This document shows positions 49,378 through 56,382 of a stretch of 60,475 bases of DNA, one piece after another; within the stretch, counting starts at the first letter, position 1, and every line of letters starts with the position of its first letter. The position numbers were made by a program, and so were the translations under genes. The notes beneath the pieces were generated by a model, which saw nothing but the letters and a program-made list of their open reading frames with translations, was not told the origin of the DNA and did no database searches. The DNA is from an uncultured Verrucomicrobiota bacterium (GTDB taxonomy: Bacteria; Verrucomicrobiota; Verrucomicrobiia; Opitutales; Intestinicryptomonadaceae): assembly GCA_949293415.1 (NCBI GenBank), contig CASFDK010000009.1, forward strand, positions 1-60,475. Reading direction: 5' to 3'.

Positions 49378-50608
49378 AAATTCGGCGATTTTGGGCGTTT
49401 TAAACGCCGAGGCGGGCAATCCCTCCAAAAAACAAACAAACGGATTTTGCAACGGTGTTTTGACGTTTTGCAACGCGGTTGCGTTCGAGCGTTCGGACGG
49501 CCGCCGCGGAAAATATCTGATTGCCCCCTTCGGCGACTGGCAAAACGGCGATGTCGTCCAGCGCGTCGACGCAACCGCCGCCGAAATTTTAAAGCGCAAC
49601 CTCGGCTCGATTTGGGCGCGGGTGAAAAACGCGCTGGGCAACGCGTGCCCCGTCTACTACGAGCACCCCGACCACGAGGACGCCGAAGACAATCCGCCCA
49701 ACGCCGACAAAACGCCGTACGGGCGCGTCCGCAGTTTGGAGACGCTCGCCGACGGCATCTACGCCAACATCGAATGGCTCGACGGCTTCGAGGCTCTGCC
49801 AAAGCGTCTGCAAATTTCGCCGCGCTGGAACGCCGTCGGGATTGCCGAAAATATCGTGCGCCCAAGCAGGCTAATTTCAATAGGGCTTACGTCGCACCCG
49901 AACATCAAGGCGACATCTTACGTGAACCATGCTGGAGCATGGACGCCATTGAAGGGGCAAGCCCCTTACGGCGATTGTAAAAACAATGCGCCTATCCCCA
50001 ATTCTGAACTAAAACAAAAGGAAATAAATATGGACAAGGAAATCCTCAAACTTTTGGGCTACTCCGACGACGAAGCGCAAAAGATAATCGACAAGGCGGC
50101 CGACGCGCCCACCGACGTGCTCGAACGCCTCCGCACTGCGCTGGCCGAAAAGGCCGCGCTTTCAAACGACCTCGAAGCCGCCAAAAAGGACTGCGAAGAA
50201 AAGGACAAACAGCTTGAAGCGGCAAAGACGGAGCTTGCCAATTCGCGCGATGCGCTGAAAAAGTCGCAGACCGCGCGGGCGGAACTTGTGGTGGCAAACG
50301 CAATCCGCAGCGGAAAAATCATCGAAGCCCAGCGCAAGAGCGCGGTGAAGATTCTGGCGAACTCCGACGATTTCGAGACCGACGAAGCCGAACTTGCGAA
50401 AGCCCCCGACGCCGTGAAGACGAAACCCGAAACCGACGGCATCGAAAAGAGCGAAAAGGAACGCCTCTTCGGACAGCAAAAAGCGCAAGCCGAATTTGCC
50501 AAGCTCGTCTCCGAAAAACAGGCGCAGGGAATGGAATACGGCGAGGCGTGGAATGCCGCAAAAACGGAAAAGCCCGAAATATTCAAGGCGGCGTATCCGA
50601 ACGAGTAA
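49364..50608 (+). CDS. phage head maturation protease fused to scaffold (Mu GpI-like)
   Basis: This 414-residue protein corresponds to Mu GpI. The N-terminal half (about 1-175) is the protease, with GKYLIAPFGDWQNG, VYYEHPDHEDAEDNPPN (candidate His/Asp) and ISIGLTSHPN. The C-terminal half is a charged coiled-coil scaffold (about 230-414). Between them (about 185-222) lies a short Pro/Asn-rich linker encoded by two strong hairpins. An internal in-frame ATG at 50030 with a strong ribosome site allows separate production of the scaffold. It overlaps the portal gene end by 14 nt. Confidence 0.82.
   Translation: MGKNKNSAILGVLNAEAGNPSKKQTNGFCNGVLTFCNAVAFERSDGRRGKYLIAPFGDWQNGDVVQRVDATAAEILKRNLGSIWARVKNALGNACPVYYEHPDHEDAEDNPPNADKTPYGRVRSLETLADGIYANIEWLDGFEALPKRLQISPRWNAVGIAENIVRPSRLISIGLTSHPNIKATSYVNHAGAWTPLKGQAPYGDCKNNAPIPNSELKQKEINMDKEILKLLGYSDDEAQKIIDKAADAPTDVLERLRTALAEKAALSNDLEAAKKDCEEKDKQLEAAKTELANSRDALKKSQTARAELVVANAIRSGKIIEAQRKSAVKILANSDDFETDEAELAKAPDAVKTKPETDGIEKSEKERLFGQQKAQAEFAKLVSEKQAQGMEYGEAWNAAKTEKPEIFKAAYPNE
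49927..49967 (+). other. tandem hairpins inside the protease gene
   Basis: CCATGCT-GG-AGCATGG (49927-49942) and AAGGGGC-AA-GCCCCTT (49952-49967) lie 60-100 nt ahead of the internal scaffold start. They could modulate its translation, or mark a small in-frame insertion in the linker. Confidence 0.55.
50030..50608 (+). CDS. internal-start scaffold protein (Mu GpZ-like)
   Basis: The ATG at 50030 follows AAAAGGAAATAAAT, the best ribosome site of the region, and is in frame with the protease gene. It would give a 192-residue scaffold consisting of a short helical head (ILKLLGYSDDEAQKIIDKA) and a long charged coiled coil (about 30-130). In Mu, GpZ is made in this way from the 3' part of gene I. 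That the same occurs here is inferred from the ribosome site. Confidence 0.75.
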   Translation: MDKEILKLLGYSDDEAQKIIDKAADAPTDVLERLRTALAEKAALSNDLEAAKKDCEEKDKQLEAAKTELANSRDALKKSQTARAELVVANAIRSGKIIEAQRKSAVKILANSDDFETDEAELAKAPDAVKTKPETDGIEKSEKERLFGQQKAQAEFAKLVSEKQAQGMEYGEAWNAAKTEKPEIFKAAYPNE

Positions 50609-50635
50609 TTTCAACTCAAAAACAAGGAAACAAAA

Positions 50636-51046
50636 ATGGACAATACCCATAAAAACAACATCACAAAAACGGCTTCGGCGGATATGTCGAAGGGAACTGT
50701 GGTCAAGCTCGATTCTTCGGATTCCTCGAAGATTTCCGCTTGCGCCGCAACCGACGCGAATGCAATCGGCGTCGTTTTGGACAGCGTAAAAGGCGGCGAC
50801 AACGTAGCCGTTGCGCTTTTCGGCGTGGCAAACCACACCGTTGAGGCGCTTGCTGGCGGAGCGATTTCGGCGGGAGAAAAAGTCTGTCTTGCCGCAAACG
50901 GCAAAGTATCGGCGTTCCCCGCAAAATCGGGGTCGGTGCAAAACGTGCTTTGCGTGGGCGTAGCCCTCACCGCGGCATACGCCGACGGAAATATTGTGGA
51001 GCTTGCGCACCGCGCGCCTGCGGCCGAAACAATAGCGGCTTCGTAA
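50636..51046 (+). CDS. capsid decoration-like protein (DUF2190-like)
   Basis: This 136-residue, beta-rich, Ala/Val/Gly-rich protein has the pattern of capsid cement proteins between scaffold and major capsid: SADMSKGTVVKLDSSDS, AIGVVLDSVKGGDNVAVALFG, AGEKVCLAANGKVSAF. It is preceded by AAGGAAACAAAA. Stabilisation of the head shell is inferred from position and fold type. Confidence 0.7.
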   Translation: MDNTHKNNITKTASADMSKGTVVKLDSSDSSKISACAATDANAIGVVLDSVKGGDNVAVALFGVANHTVEALAGGAISAGEKVCLAANGKVSAFPAKSGSVQNVLCVGVALTAAYADGNIVELAHRAPAAETIAAS

Positions 51047-51066
51047 TCAAGAAAGGAAAGTAAACT

Positions 51067-51987
51067 ATGAAATTGATATTGGCAAATTCCGACTCCTACA
51101 ACGCCTCCGCCTTTTCGGCGGAACTTACCGGCTACGCTGCGGGTTACAAAGTTCCGAATGTCTCGGACACCCTCGACTTCATCGCGCCGCCCGTTCCCGT
51201 ACCCTCGCGCAGATTTGAATACGCGAAGTTCGGCAGCGGAGACCTGCTTGTCGACGCCGACGACGAACGCGCGGTATTCGGCGGCTTCAAGACAATCAAG
51301 AGCGACGGCACGATTGAAAACGCAAAACTCGTCCACCGCGGTCTTACGCTCGAACTCGACGAAGACGAAATGAGCTCGGGCTACGAGCAGCGCGCGGTTG
51401 AACGTCTGAAAAAACGCCTGCTGCGCAACGAACTCGCCCGCGCGGTTTCGATGCTCGCAACGGCGGCGACTAACTCCTCGAAAAAATGGATGGCCAGCGG
51501 TACGGGAAAAACCACGCCCGATGCCGATTTAATCGACCTTGTAAAATCGGTCGCCGACGCCTGCGGAATCCACGCAAACCGCATACTTTGCGGCGAGTCC
51601 GCGTGGGCATACCGCTACGCGGCAATGGTTGCCTCTTCCGCCCCCGGCGAAGGCGCATCGGCAAAGCTCACGCCCGAACAGCTCGCCCAATTCCTCGGCA
51701 TAGACGAATTCCGCGTTTCGAAGGAACGCTACGAATACACCGACATTTCGGACGGCTCGAAGAAAAAGGGCAATATTTTGAGTTCGGCAAAAGTGTTCGC
51801 GTTCAACGGCTCAAAGGGCGTCGATATTGACGACCCGAGCACATTCAAACGCTTCCACCTCGGCGACGGCTTCAAAACATTCATCGAGGACAAGGGTTAT
51901 ATGAAGTCGATTACGGTTGCTCACTATTCGCTACTCGCACAGACGGGTGTTGGCGCAGTCCGTAGCCTGACAATCTCGAACTCGTAA
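51067..51987 (+). CDS. major capsid protein
   Basis: This 306-residue protein occupies the major-head position after scaffold and decoration genes, with the strong ribosome site AAGAAAGGAAAG and a strong terminator behind it, as expected for the most abundant virion protein. Segments such as RRFEYAKFGSGDLLVDADDERAVFG, HRGLTLELDEDEM and LAQFLGIDEFRVSKERY suggest an HK97-fold capsid. It is not an obvious match to Mu GpT, so the closest capsid family remains open. Confidence 0.78.
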   Translation: MKLILANSDSYNASAFSAELTGYAAGYKVPNVSDTLDFIAPPVPVPSRRFEYAKFGSGDLLVDADDERAVFGGFKTIKSDGTIENAKLVHRGLTLELDEDEMSSGYEQRAVERLKKRLLRNELARAVSMLATAATNSSKKWMASGTGKTTPDADLIDLVKSVADACGIHANRILCGESAWAYRYAAMVASSAPGEGASAKLTPEQLAQFLGIDEFRVSKERYEYTDISDGSKKKGNILSSAKVFAFNGSKGVDIDDPSTFKRFHLGDGFKTFIEDKGYMKSITVAHYSLLAQTGVGAVRSLTISNS

Positions 51988-51998
51988 TTTCCGACATC

Positions 51999-52036
51999 GG
52001 CGGGCGCGGGCAATCCCGCTCCGCGTCCGCCTTTTC
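51999..52036 (+). terminator. terminator behind the major capsid gene
   Basis: GGCGGGCGCGG pairs with CCGCGTCCGCC (one G-U) around a short loop, followed by TTTTCTT. It likely produces an abundant short capsid transcript. Confidence 0.8.
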
Positions 52037-52069
52037 TTAAAATTCAACAGCAGTAAAATTTTCAAAAAA

Positions 52070-52951
52070 ATGAATCCGGTTTTTCCATATTCGGGCGGCA
52101 AGCGCAGGTTGCTAAAATACATCTTGCCCGTGATACCCGAGCACTCCACATACATTGAGCCGTTTGCGGGCGGGCTTGCCGTGTTTCTCGCCAAGCCGCG
52201 TGTGAAGGTCGAAGTCGTCAACGATTTGAACGCCGAAGTTTCGGGCTTTTATCTTTATGTTCGCGAGCACTTGGAGAGCCTACTTGCGGAGATGGAGTGG
52301 TATTTGCATTCGGTGGACATTTTCAACCGCTTGCGCGATTCGCGCGGGCTTACCGAGCTTCAAAAAGTGGCGCGGTGGTATCTCCTGAAAGTTTCGTCGT
52401 TTTCGGGCTTCGGCGACTACTACGCGCGGGATTCGCGCGGCTATCGCGGCTTTTCGCGCGACAGGCACGTGCCCGCAATTCGCGCCCTGCACGAGCGGCT
52501 CAAAGGCGTCTACATCGAGCAAAGAGACTGGCAACAGGTGGTCGATTTCTACGACAACGAAAACGCGTTTGTGTATTTCGATCCGCCGTATTGCACGGGC
52601 GACGCGGGCACTTACGAGGCATTCTCGCCCGAGGATATGGAGATTCTGCGCAACAGGCTTTACACGCTCAAAGGCAAATGGCTGCTCTCGTGCGACGGCT
52701 CTGACATCTGCCGCGAAATCTTCGGCGACTTTGCGAAAGTGGAAATCCCCTTTAAATATTCGGCGGGCACGGGCGACCGTGTGCGCCCCGAAAAATCGGA
52801 AATGATTGTCGCTTGCGACGCGCTTGCAGAGCCTTTGCAAAACGCGTGCAACGCCGCCAAATGCCCGATTTTAGGGGGCGGCACGATACCCCCCCCCCCC
52901 CCCGAAAAAAACGCCTCCTGCCGTGCCTCTGCGCGGCGTAGGGCTGCTTGA
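52070..52951 (+). CDS. DNA adenine methyltransferase (Dam-like) with poly-C tract
   Basis: This 293-residue N6-adenine methyltransferase has the AdoMet motif FPYSGGKRRLLKYI (about 5-18), YIEPFAGGLAVFL, and the catalytic DPPY motif in VYFDPPYCTGDAGTYEAF (about 165). It resembles D12-class/Dam enzymes. After the conserved fold (ending near EMIVACDAL, about 250) the last 40 residues are encoded partly by a run of 15 C (52889-52903), giving a PPPPP stretch. It is unusual to find it among head genes; no nuclease partner is adjacent. Confidence 0.88.
   Translation: MNPVFPYSGGKRRLLKYILPVIPEHSTYIEPFAGGLAVFLAKPRVKVEVVNDLNAEVSGFYLYVREHLESLLAEMEWYLHSVDIFNRLRDSRGLTELQKVARWYLLKVSSFSGFGDYYARDSRGYRGFSRDRHVPAIRALHERLKGVYIEQRDWQQVVDFYDNENAFVYFDPPYCTGDAGTYEAFSPEDMEILRNRLYTLKGKWLLSCDGSDICREIFGDFAKVEIPFKYSAGTGDRVRPEKSEMIVACDALAEPLQNACNAAKCPILGGGTIPPPPPEKNASCRASARRRAA
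52889..52903 (+). repeat. C15 homopolymer in the methyltransferase gene
   Basis: Fifteen consecutive C near the 3' end of the adenine methyltransferase gene. Loss of one C would change the tail to one ending LRGVGLLEIAA and stopping just before the next gene; gain of one C stops earlier, at a TAG. Confidence 0.9.
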
Positions 52952-52979
52952 AATTGCCGCTTAAATGGAGAGTAAAAAT

Positions 52980-53435
52980 ATGTCTTGGATAAGTCTTACA
53001 GAACGAAATGTCGCAAAATATCAGGCGGGCGGAATGGTCGAAGCGTACAAGTCGGCGGCGTTGTCGGACGACACGCTCGAGCCGCTCGCCGAGGTAATCG
53101 CGGGCACGGTGAATCTCGTGCGCGGATACATCAAAACGGGCGGCTATTCCGTCGACCGCAACGCCTCCAAAATTCCGTCGGAGTTGGAGACGGCCGCTCT
53201 TGCAATAATCGTCGCCACTATCAAGCCGCGAATTATGCAGGAACTCTCATCGACGGAATCGGCGAACCTCTCCGACGCTCGGCAGCTGTTGCGCGATATT
53301 GCCGCAAAAAAGTTTGACGTATCCACGCCCGACGAGCCCGAAGCCGCCTCCGAAACAACCCAATCAAGCGGCGGCTGCGCTCTTGTGCGCCCCGCGAGTG
53401 GAACGCCGCAACGCTCCGACTATGACGGACTCTAA
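52980..53435 (+). CDS. head-tail connector-like protein (DUF1320/Mu Gp36-like)
   Basis: This is a 151-residue helical protein: SLTERNVAKYQAGG and LAEVIAGTVNLVRGYIKTGGYSVD resemble the N-terminal part of DUF1320 (Mu Gp36) connector proteins, and LETAALAIIVATIKPRIMQEL is the following helix. The C-terminal 40 residues are Ser/Pro/Glu-rich and probably disordered. ATG 52980 is preferred over 52965 because GGAGAG lies at a proper distance. Confidence 0.65.
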   Translation: MSWISLTERNVAKYQAGGMVEAYKSAALSDDTLEPLAEVIAGTVNLVRGYIKTGGYSVDRNASKIPSELETAALAIIVATIKPRIMQELSSTESANLSDARQLLRDIAAKKFDVSTPDEPEAASETTQSSGGCALVRPASGTPQRSDYDGL

Positions 53436-53459
53436 TTTTAACGAACGCGAAATTTAACA

Positions 53460-54728
53460 ATGCCTTCCCTCAACATCAGTCTTGCGCCCGACCGCGCCGC
53501 CGTCGAAAAATTCGGGGCGCGGAAAGCTACGCCGTCGAAGATGACGAGCGCGGAGTGGGCACGCGTTGCGCCCGCAATCCGCGAAAAGTGCTTTTTCTCT
53601 GCGAGGGTGAACGACGCGGAAACGCTCGGTAAAATGCGCGAGCTCATCGGCAAGGCTGTTGACACGGCGAAGCGCACCCCGAATGAGGCGTTGATTACGC
53701 AGGAGAAGTTCATCAGCGAGATGAAGTCGTACTTGCGCGGGCGCGGGTATGCGGTTGACGGAACGGCATTGACCGACATTGCAAGCCGCCGCAGGCTTTC
53801 GCTCATTTACAAGATGAATTACGAGGAAGCCCGCGAATATGCCAAATACACGCGGGGGCAGGATTCGGACGCCTTGTTTATGTATCCTGCACAGGAATTT
53901 TTACGCGTAGAGCCGCGCCGCGTGCCGCGCACCGATTGGCAGACGCGTTGGCGTGCTGCGGGTGGCAAGCTCTACGGCGGGCGAATGATTGCGCTAAAAT
54001 CTTCCGACGTGTGGCACAATCTTTCGCGCTTCGACAGGCCGTATCCGCCGTTTGACTTCGGCAGCGGAATGGGCGTTGAAGACATCGACCGCGACGAAGC
54101 TATCGCGCTTGGCTTGCTTCCGAAAGACGAGCCCGTGGACGAAATCCCCGACTTCGACGACGCGCTCGAAACGGAAGTTTCGCTTGAAAGAATCCCCGAA
54201 GACCTCGTCAAGGAAATCGTCGAAAAGACGCCCAACTGCGCCGTCGAGGGCGACAAGCTTGTAATGCGCACAAAGCCGCCGCTCCCGACGTTCGCAGATA
54301 AAAAAATGCCGAGCGCGACGACGTGGGCTACGGAAAAGGTATTCGCAAAACCCGAAACTCGCGAAGATATAAAGGCTGCGGCGGATGAAGTCCGAAAAGC
54401 GTTGAAGAATGGCGAGGTCGTCGAAACCCCGCTCGGAAACGTGAAGTTCGACGAACATATTTACGTCGACTGGGAGAAGTACAGCAAGGAAGTGGTCGAC
54501 GACAGGCTTTCGTATTATGGGCTTGCAAAGGAAATGGTCGCAACCGTCCGCGAAGTTTGGCGGCAGGGCAACCAAATGACCTTCGTAAACGTATACAAAA
54601 ATAGACACGGAAAACTTCGCGGGCTTGTGGTTGCCGTCGAAGACGGAATGGTCGTCCGCACTTATTTCATAAAAGAGCCCAAGGCTCTCGACAACGCGAG
54701 AAAGGGAGAACTGCTATGGCCTCAATAA
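53460..54728 (+). CDS. head morphogenesis protein with C-terminal PBECR-type nuclease domain
   Basis: The first part of this 422-residue protein (about 90-220) resembles phage minor head/morphogenesis proteins: SLIYKMNYEEAREYAKYTRG, VPRTDWQTRWRAAGGKL, DRPYPPFDFGSGMGVEDIDRDEA. The last 100 residues (about 320-422) have the pattern of the phage barnase-EndoU-colicin E5/D-RelE-like (PBECR) domains: TPLGNVKFDEH, RLSYYGLAKEMVATVREVWRQ, FVNVYKNRHGKLRGLVVAVEDG. That tail is predicted to be a nuclease packaged in the virion. The stop overlaps a downstream 50-codon ORF. Confidence 0.75.
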   Translation: MPSLNISLAPDRAAVEKFGARKATPSKMTSAEWARVAPAIREKCFFSARVNDAETLGKMRELIGKAVDTAKRTPNEALITQEKFISEMKSYLRGRGYAVDGTALTDIASRRRLSLIYKMNYEEAREYAKYTRGQDSDALFMYPAQEFLRVEPRRVPRTDWQTRWRAAGGKLYGGRMIALKSSDVWHNLSRFDRPYPPFDFGSGMGVEDIDRDEAIALGLLPKDEPVDEIPDFDDALETEVSLERIPEDLVKEIVEKTPNCAVEGDKLVMRTKPPLPTFADKKMPSATTWATEKVFAKPETREDIKAAADEVRKALKNGEVVETPLGNVKFDEHIYVDWEKYSKEVVDDRLSYYGLAKEMVATVREVWRQGNQMTFVNVYKNRHGKLRGLVVAVEDGMVVRTYFIKEPKALDNARKGELLWPQ

Positions 54729-54868
54729 AAAAAGACGCAGACTTTCGTCTGCGCCTTGGCTATTTACCGATTTCTCGGCTGGTCGGGGAGCCACCATCCG
54801 CGTGTCAGTCCACTACCGCAACAGTGGAGAGTATCGCAACTGACTGCACTAAACCACTGCCTCGATAA
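54716..54868 (+). CDS. 50-codon ORF overlapping the morphogenesis gene end
   Basis: The ATG at 54716 lies inside the last codons of the preceding gene behind AAGGGAG at a good distance, and the frame stays open to TAA at 54866. The peptide (MASIKKDADFRLRLGYLPIS...) has no recognised family. The same DNA folds into several stacked hairpins, so translation may be incidental to an RNA element. If real, it is placed like an immunity or antitoxin gene for the PBECR tail. Confidence 0.35.
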   Translation: MASIKKDADFRLRLGYLPISRLVGEPPSACQSTTATVESIATDCTKPLPR

Positions 54869-54877
54869 CAATATCGA
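54734..54877 (+). ncRNA. candidate structured RNA element
   Basis: Five helices fit in 144 nt: CGCAGAC/GTCTGCG (54736-54753), TGGCT/AGCCA (54757-54793) enclosing CCGA/TCGG, GTCAGT/ACTGAC (54804-54844) directly stacked on CCACT/AGTGG (54810-54827), and TCGAT/ATCGA (54862-54877). A second CCACTG (54854-54859) can compete for CAGTGG (54822-54827), which would allow two states. It lies between the PBECR-tailed gene and the next virion gene. Confidence 0.45.
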
Positions 54878-54905
54878 ACAAACTTTTCTGAAAATCAACT
54901 AAAAA

Positions 54906-55484
54906 ATGCTCTTCAAATTTACAGCCAAACTGAAAAAAGGCGCGGACATAAAGCGCATCGAGGCGTTGGAGGCTAAGCTTGCCGATACGGCAAGCCTCAA
55001 CAAATACGTCGGAATGGGCTTTGCGCGGACGCTGCAAAAGCATTTCAAAACGCTCGACAAACGCCCGAACAAACGCGGTTGGCGGCGGCTCGGCTTCTGG
55101 CGCGGAATTGCGCAGGCGACGTCGTTTCTTTCCGCCGACGAAAAGGGAGCTACGGTTTCGATTTCTGGCACGGAAGGCCCGAAGTTCGCCGCAAAGGTTT
55201 TCGGCGCACGGGTTGCGCCCAAAGGCGGCAAGAAGTTTCTTGCAATACCCGCCATCGAAGCCCGCTACGGCGTTATGCCGTCAACGCTGCCCGAGGGCGA
55301 GCTCGAATTCAAGCGCACGCGCAAGGGCGGGCTTCTCGGCAAAATCCGCGCCGACGGCTCAATGACAGTCCACTACTGGCTTGTGCGTTCGGCAAACATT
55401 CCGCGCGACGCCAACGCATTGCCGCCAACCGAAACCGTCCGCAAAGATGCGGAGAAAGCAATCAACACATACCTACGGAAATGA
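54906..55484 (+). CDS. virion morphogenesis / tail completion-like protein
   Basis: This 192-residue protein is basic at the N-terminus (KFTAKLKKGADIKRIEAL). The segments FARTLQKHFKTLDKRPNKRGW and FLAIPAIEARYGVMPSTLP resemble phage virion morphogenesis (Mu GpG-type) proteins that complete the head-tail joint. Its TGA forms the first base of the inverted repeat bounding the antisense insertion at 55484-55910. Confidence 0.65.
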   Translation: MLFKFTAKLKKGADIKRIEALEAKLADTASLNKYVGMGFARTLQKHFKTLDKRPNKRGWRRLGFWRGIAQATSFLSADEKGATVSISGTEGPKFAAKVFGARVAPKGGKKFLAIPAIEARYGVMPSTLPEGELEFKRTRKGGLLGKIRADGSMTVHYWLVRSANIPRDANALPPTETVRKDAEKAINTYLRK

Positions 55485-55910
55485 AGAATGAAGAATTAAG
55501 AATGAAGAATTATTTTACAGTGGATTTTATAATGGAAACAATCACGCTTACGATTTCGTCGGCTTCCGTTTTTATGGCGGAGAGTTTTCTGGGCGTTAGC
55601 AGTTTGGTTTCTTCGCACATTTCGAGCCAGAAGAGGGTTTCGTCGGCTTCCTCGTATGCAATCCGCAACTTGGCTACAAATTCGGCTTTGCTTCTGGCGC
55701 AACCCGCCGCGCGCAAGTTGGCGGCTATACTGCTTCCGCTTCGGGCGATTTGCGCTGCAATGGTCTTGCCCGTGAAATTTTTCGGCAGAGCTTCCGCGAG
55801 TTTGAATATTCTGACGGCAAAGGCTTTTGTTCGGTCGGCAATTTCGGGAGTTTTCATAGCTCCATTTTCTGAAAACGGGCAACTTTATCAATTCTTAATT
55901 CTTCATTCTT
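55484..55910. mobile_element. inverted-repeat-bounded four-helix-bundle element
   Basis: A perfect 20-bp inverted repeat built of GAAGAAT/TTAAGAAT words (55484-55503 and 55891-55910) bounds one antisense gene. The element sits exactly between the stop of one virion gene and the start of the next (55928), and the words continue for a few bases outside each arm. No transposase is present. It resembles a small passenger or IVS-type element. Confidence 0.6.
55510..55857 (-). CDS. four-helix-bundle protein (S23/IVP, Avd-like family)
   Basis: This 115-residue protein matches the four-helix-bundle family first seen in 23S rRNA intervening sequences: AFAVRIFKLAEALPKNFTGKTIAAQIARSGSSIAANLRAAGCARSKAEFVAKLRIAYEEADETLFWLEM, in order. 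The family also includes Avd of diversity-generating retroelements, which forms pentamers and binds nucleic acid. It is on the strand opposite to all surrounding late genes and bounded by an inverted repeat. No reverse transcriptase or template repeat is in the window, so an Avd role is not supported here. Confidence 0.88.
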   Translation of the reverse strand: MKTPEIADRTKAFAVRIFKLAEALPKNFTGKTIAAQIARSGSSIAANLRAAGCARSKAEFVAKLRIAYEEADETLFWLEMCEETKLLTPRKLSAIKTEADEIVSVIVSIIKSTVK

Positions 55911-55927
55911 AATTCTTAATTCCAGCG

Positions 55928-56362
55928 ATGAGCGAAGAAAACAACAATCTCTACAAGTTTCAGGAATGGCTCGAAGGCAAAATCTCGGCGGTATTGCCCG
56001 CAGAAGTCGAAATTCTCTGCCGCAGAAAGGGCAACATCGACAACGACGTTCGCAACGCGCTCTCGAAAATCGGCGTCGCGGTTGTGATTGAGCCGCCGCT
56101 CGTGCGCCAGTGGACGGACAGCTACATTTTGAAAGCCGAAGTCGTCGAAAGCGACATCCACTTCCTCGAAAACGTGACGCTCAAAAAGAGCGAGCGCACG
56201 GCTTCGGGGCTGCTGCTCGACGTATCGCGGGCAATACATCAGGAGCGTTGCGACGAGCTCGGCGCGTCGGTGCTGCGGCTCGGCCAGATTGACGACCTTT
56301 CGCCCGCCGACCAACCGCTTGTCCACTACGTCCTCACCGTTTCAAACGCGCTCAACATTTAA
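55928..56362 (+). CDS. tail-region structural protein of unknown family
   Basis: This is a 144-residue protein with beta-rich middle (ILCRRKGNIDNDVRNALSKIGVAVVIEPPL) and a C-terminal region LVHYVLTVSNALNI. By position, after the joint-completion protein and before the tail-tube-like gene, it would be a tail terminator (Mu Gp37-like). Sequence alone does not prove it. Its ATG is 18 bp beyond the inverted repeat. Confidence 0.6.
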   Translation: MSEENNNLYKFQEWLEGKISAVLPAEVEILCRRKGNIDNDVRNALSKIGVAVVIEPPLVRQWTDSYILKAEVVESDIHFLENVTLKKSERTASGLLLDVSRAIHQERCDELGASVLRLGQIDDLSPADQPLVHYVLTVSNALNI

Positions 56363-56382
56363 CTCAAAACAAAGGAAAATCA

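Noticed and set aside
54757..54877. tRNA or tmRNA behind the PBECR-tailed gene
   Set aside because: No T-loop GGTTCGAAT-type sequence, no acceptor stem and no CCA; the helices do not form a cloverleaf.
55510..55857. Four-helix-bundle protein as Avd of a diversity-generating retroelement
   Set aside because: No reverse transcriptase, template repeat or C-type lectin target is present in the window; the family is broader than Avd.
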